Assembly: GCA_024645155.1 (NCBI GenBank)
Contig: JAHEGF010000219.1
Location: forward strand, 1 to 5,719
Origin: Phyllobacteriaceae bacterium
Lineage (GTDB): Bacteria; Pseudomonadota; Alphaproteobacteria; Rhizobiales; Rhizobiaceae
Direction: 5' to 3'
DNA length: 5,719 nt
Part shown: in pieces, positions 4,994 through 5,719 of the stretch
Layout: each line of letters starts with the position of its first letter
How positions within the stretch are numbered: position 1 is the stretch's first letter
Made by a program: the position numbers and the translations under genes
Notes under the pieces: generated by a model
Told to the model about the DNA's origin: nothing
The model's database searches: none
Seen by the model: only the letters and a program-made list of their open reading frames with translations

Positions 4994-5719
4994 ATGAGCC
5001 GGCTGCTCCCGCTTGTACTGACCCAGGGGTTCCGCTTTTTCTTTCTCAGTGCAGGTCTTGCTGCGGTTTTTTCAATGGTTGCGTGGATGCTGTGGATCGG
5101 CCTCCACGCGGCTGGCGCCGGGATTCTTCACCCGACAATCGCGGTGCCGCCGCACTACTGGCACGGCCATGAAATGATATTCGGATATGCCTGTGCGGTA
5201 GTGGCCGGATTTTTCCTGACAGCGGTGCCGAGCTGGACGGGTGAGGCAGCTGCGCGATCGCGATTTGTGATGTTTGCCGGCGGATTGTGGGTTGCCGGGC
5301 GGATTGCAGTGTGGTTTTCGGCGTGGTTCGACCCGATGATCGTGGCGATTGCCGACCTGGCGTTGCTGCCGGTATTGTCCTGGCGCATTGCGGTCAATCT
5401 TTTCAAGCGGCCAAAACCGCAAAATGTCGCCCTGCTCGGGTTGCTGGCGCTGATAGTGGCCGGTAACTTTCTTACCCACCTTGAATGGACTTGCCTGGCC
5501 AACGACACCGCCGAGCGCGGATTGTGGTTGGGCGTTCTTGCCCTCAGCGCCCTTATTTCGGTTATCGGCGGCCGCGTAACGCCGGCATTTACACGCAATG
5601 TCCTGATCAGGACCGGGAGGCCGGACGCTGTTCCGTCGCACAATTTGCTGGCGGACCGAGCGGCTATCGTTTGTGCGGTTGCGCTCGGGCCACTCTATGC
5701 GATGGAAGTCCCGGATATC
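4994..5719 (+). CDS. nnrS: NnrS family membrane protein, 3' end outside window
   Basis: NnrS proteins are polytopic inner-membrane proteins of denitrifiers. They have been reported to bind heme and copper and are linked to tolerance of NO and nitrosative stress; their exact activity is unsettled. The 242 visible residues (family about 390-400) contain the hallmark HGHEMIFGYACAVVAGFFLT at 57-76 followed by AVPSWTG at 77-83, and IGGRVTPAFTRN at 191-202. His54, His57 and His59 are candidate metal ligands. At least six hydrophobic segments are visible (about 17-37, 62-80, 93-112, 115-135, 146-162, 177-197), with another starting near 222. The ATG at 4994 is the first possible start, because an in-frame TAA lies at 4985-4987. 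It gives the QGFRFFFL start typical of the family, although no strong ribosome binding site precedes it. The gene diverges from nirS and probably shares its NO-responsive control. The frame is open at the window edge. Confidence 0.94.
   Translation, partial: MSRLLPLVLTQGFRFFFLSAGLAAVFSMVAWMLWIGLHAAGAGILHPTIAVPPHYWHGHEMIFGYACAVVAGFFLTAVPSWTGEAAARSRFVMFAGGLWVAGRIAVWFSAWFDPMIVAIADLALLPVLSWRIAVNLFKRPKPQNVALLGLLALIVAGNFLTHLEWTCLANDTAERGLWLGVLALSALISVIGGRVTPAFTRNVLIRTGRPDAVPSHNLLADRAAIVCAVALGPLYAMEVPDI

Noticed and set aside
5072..5641. Minus-strand open frames inside nnrS
   Set aside because: They are polar, Arg/Pro-rich translations opposite a clear NnrS reading with family signatures, so they are antisense shadows.

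Overview
The window is part of a periplasmic nitrite-respiration (denitrification) locus built around a cytochrome cd1 nitrite reductase. Codon use is GC-rich and even. The gene set (nirS, a NapC/NirT-type quinol dehydrogenase, a blue-copper protein, a nirE-type SUMT and nnrS) and the NnrR/DNR-type operators point to a denitrifying member of the Pseudomonadota. An alphaproteobacterium is the likeliest guess, but that is inference.

Layout: four genes read on the minus strand and one on the plus strand. From right to left: nnrS (plus, 4994 to beyond the window end); a 226-base divergent control region holding a perfect TTGAC-N4-GTCAA operator; nirS (minus, 3148-4767); a hairpin terminator at 3110-3135; a membrane-anchored multiheme cytochrome (minus, 1171-3012); a cupredoxin (minus, 711-1151) only 19 bases behind it; a 149-base gap with a second TTGAC-N4-GTCAA operator; and the start of nirE (minus, 561 to beyond the window start).

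How the parts fit together (inference from families and context): NirE makes precorrin-2, the first committed intermediate of heme d1, the NirS cofactor. NirS reduces nitrite to NO in the periplasm. The multiheme cytochrome would take electrons from membrane quinol, and the adjacent cupredoxin is a plausible soluble carrier to NirS. NnrS is an NO-linked membrane protein of denitrifiers. The two operators have the same half-sites and sit at almost the same distance (68 and 70 bases) from the nirS and nirE start codons, so an FNR/CRP-family NO or oxygen sensor probably switches both units on together.

The most unusual element is the cytochrome. Its N-terminal half is a normal tetraheme NapC/NirT domain. 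After an Ala/Glu-rich linker it continues into an ethylbenzene-dehydrogenase-like (EB_dh) domain carrying a fifth CXXCH and a CX3CH motif. With the odd ligand loop of the cupredoxin, this suggests a variant quinol-to-NirS electron route. Neither nirE nor nnrS is complete in the window.
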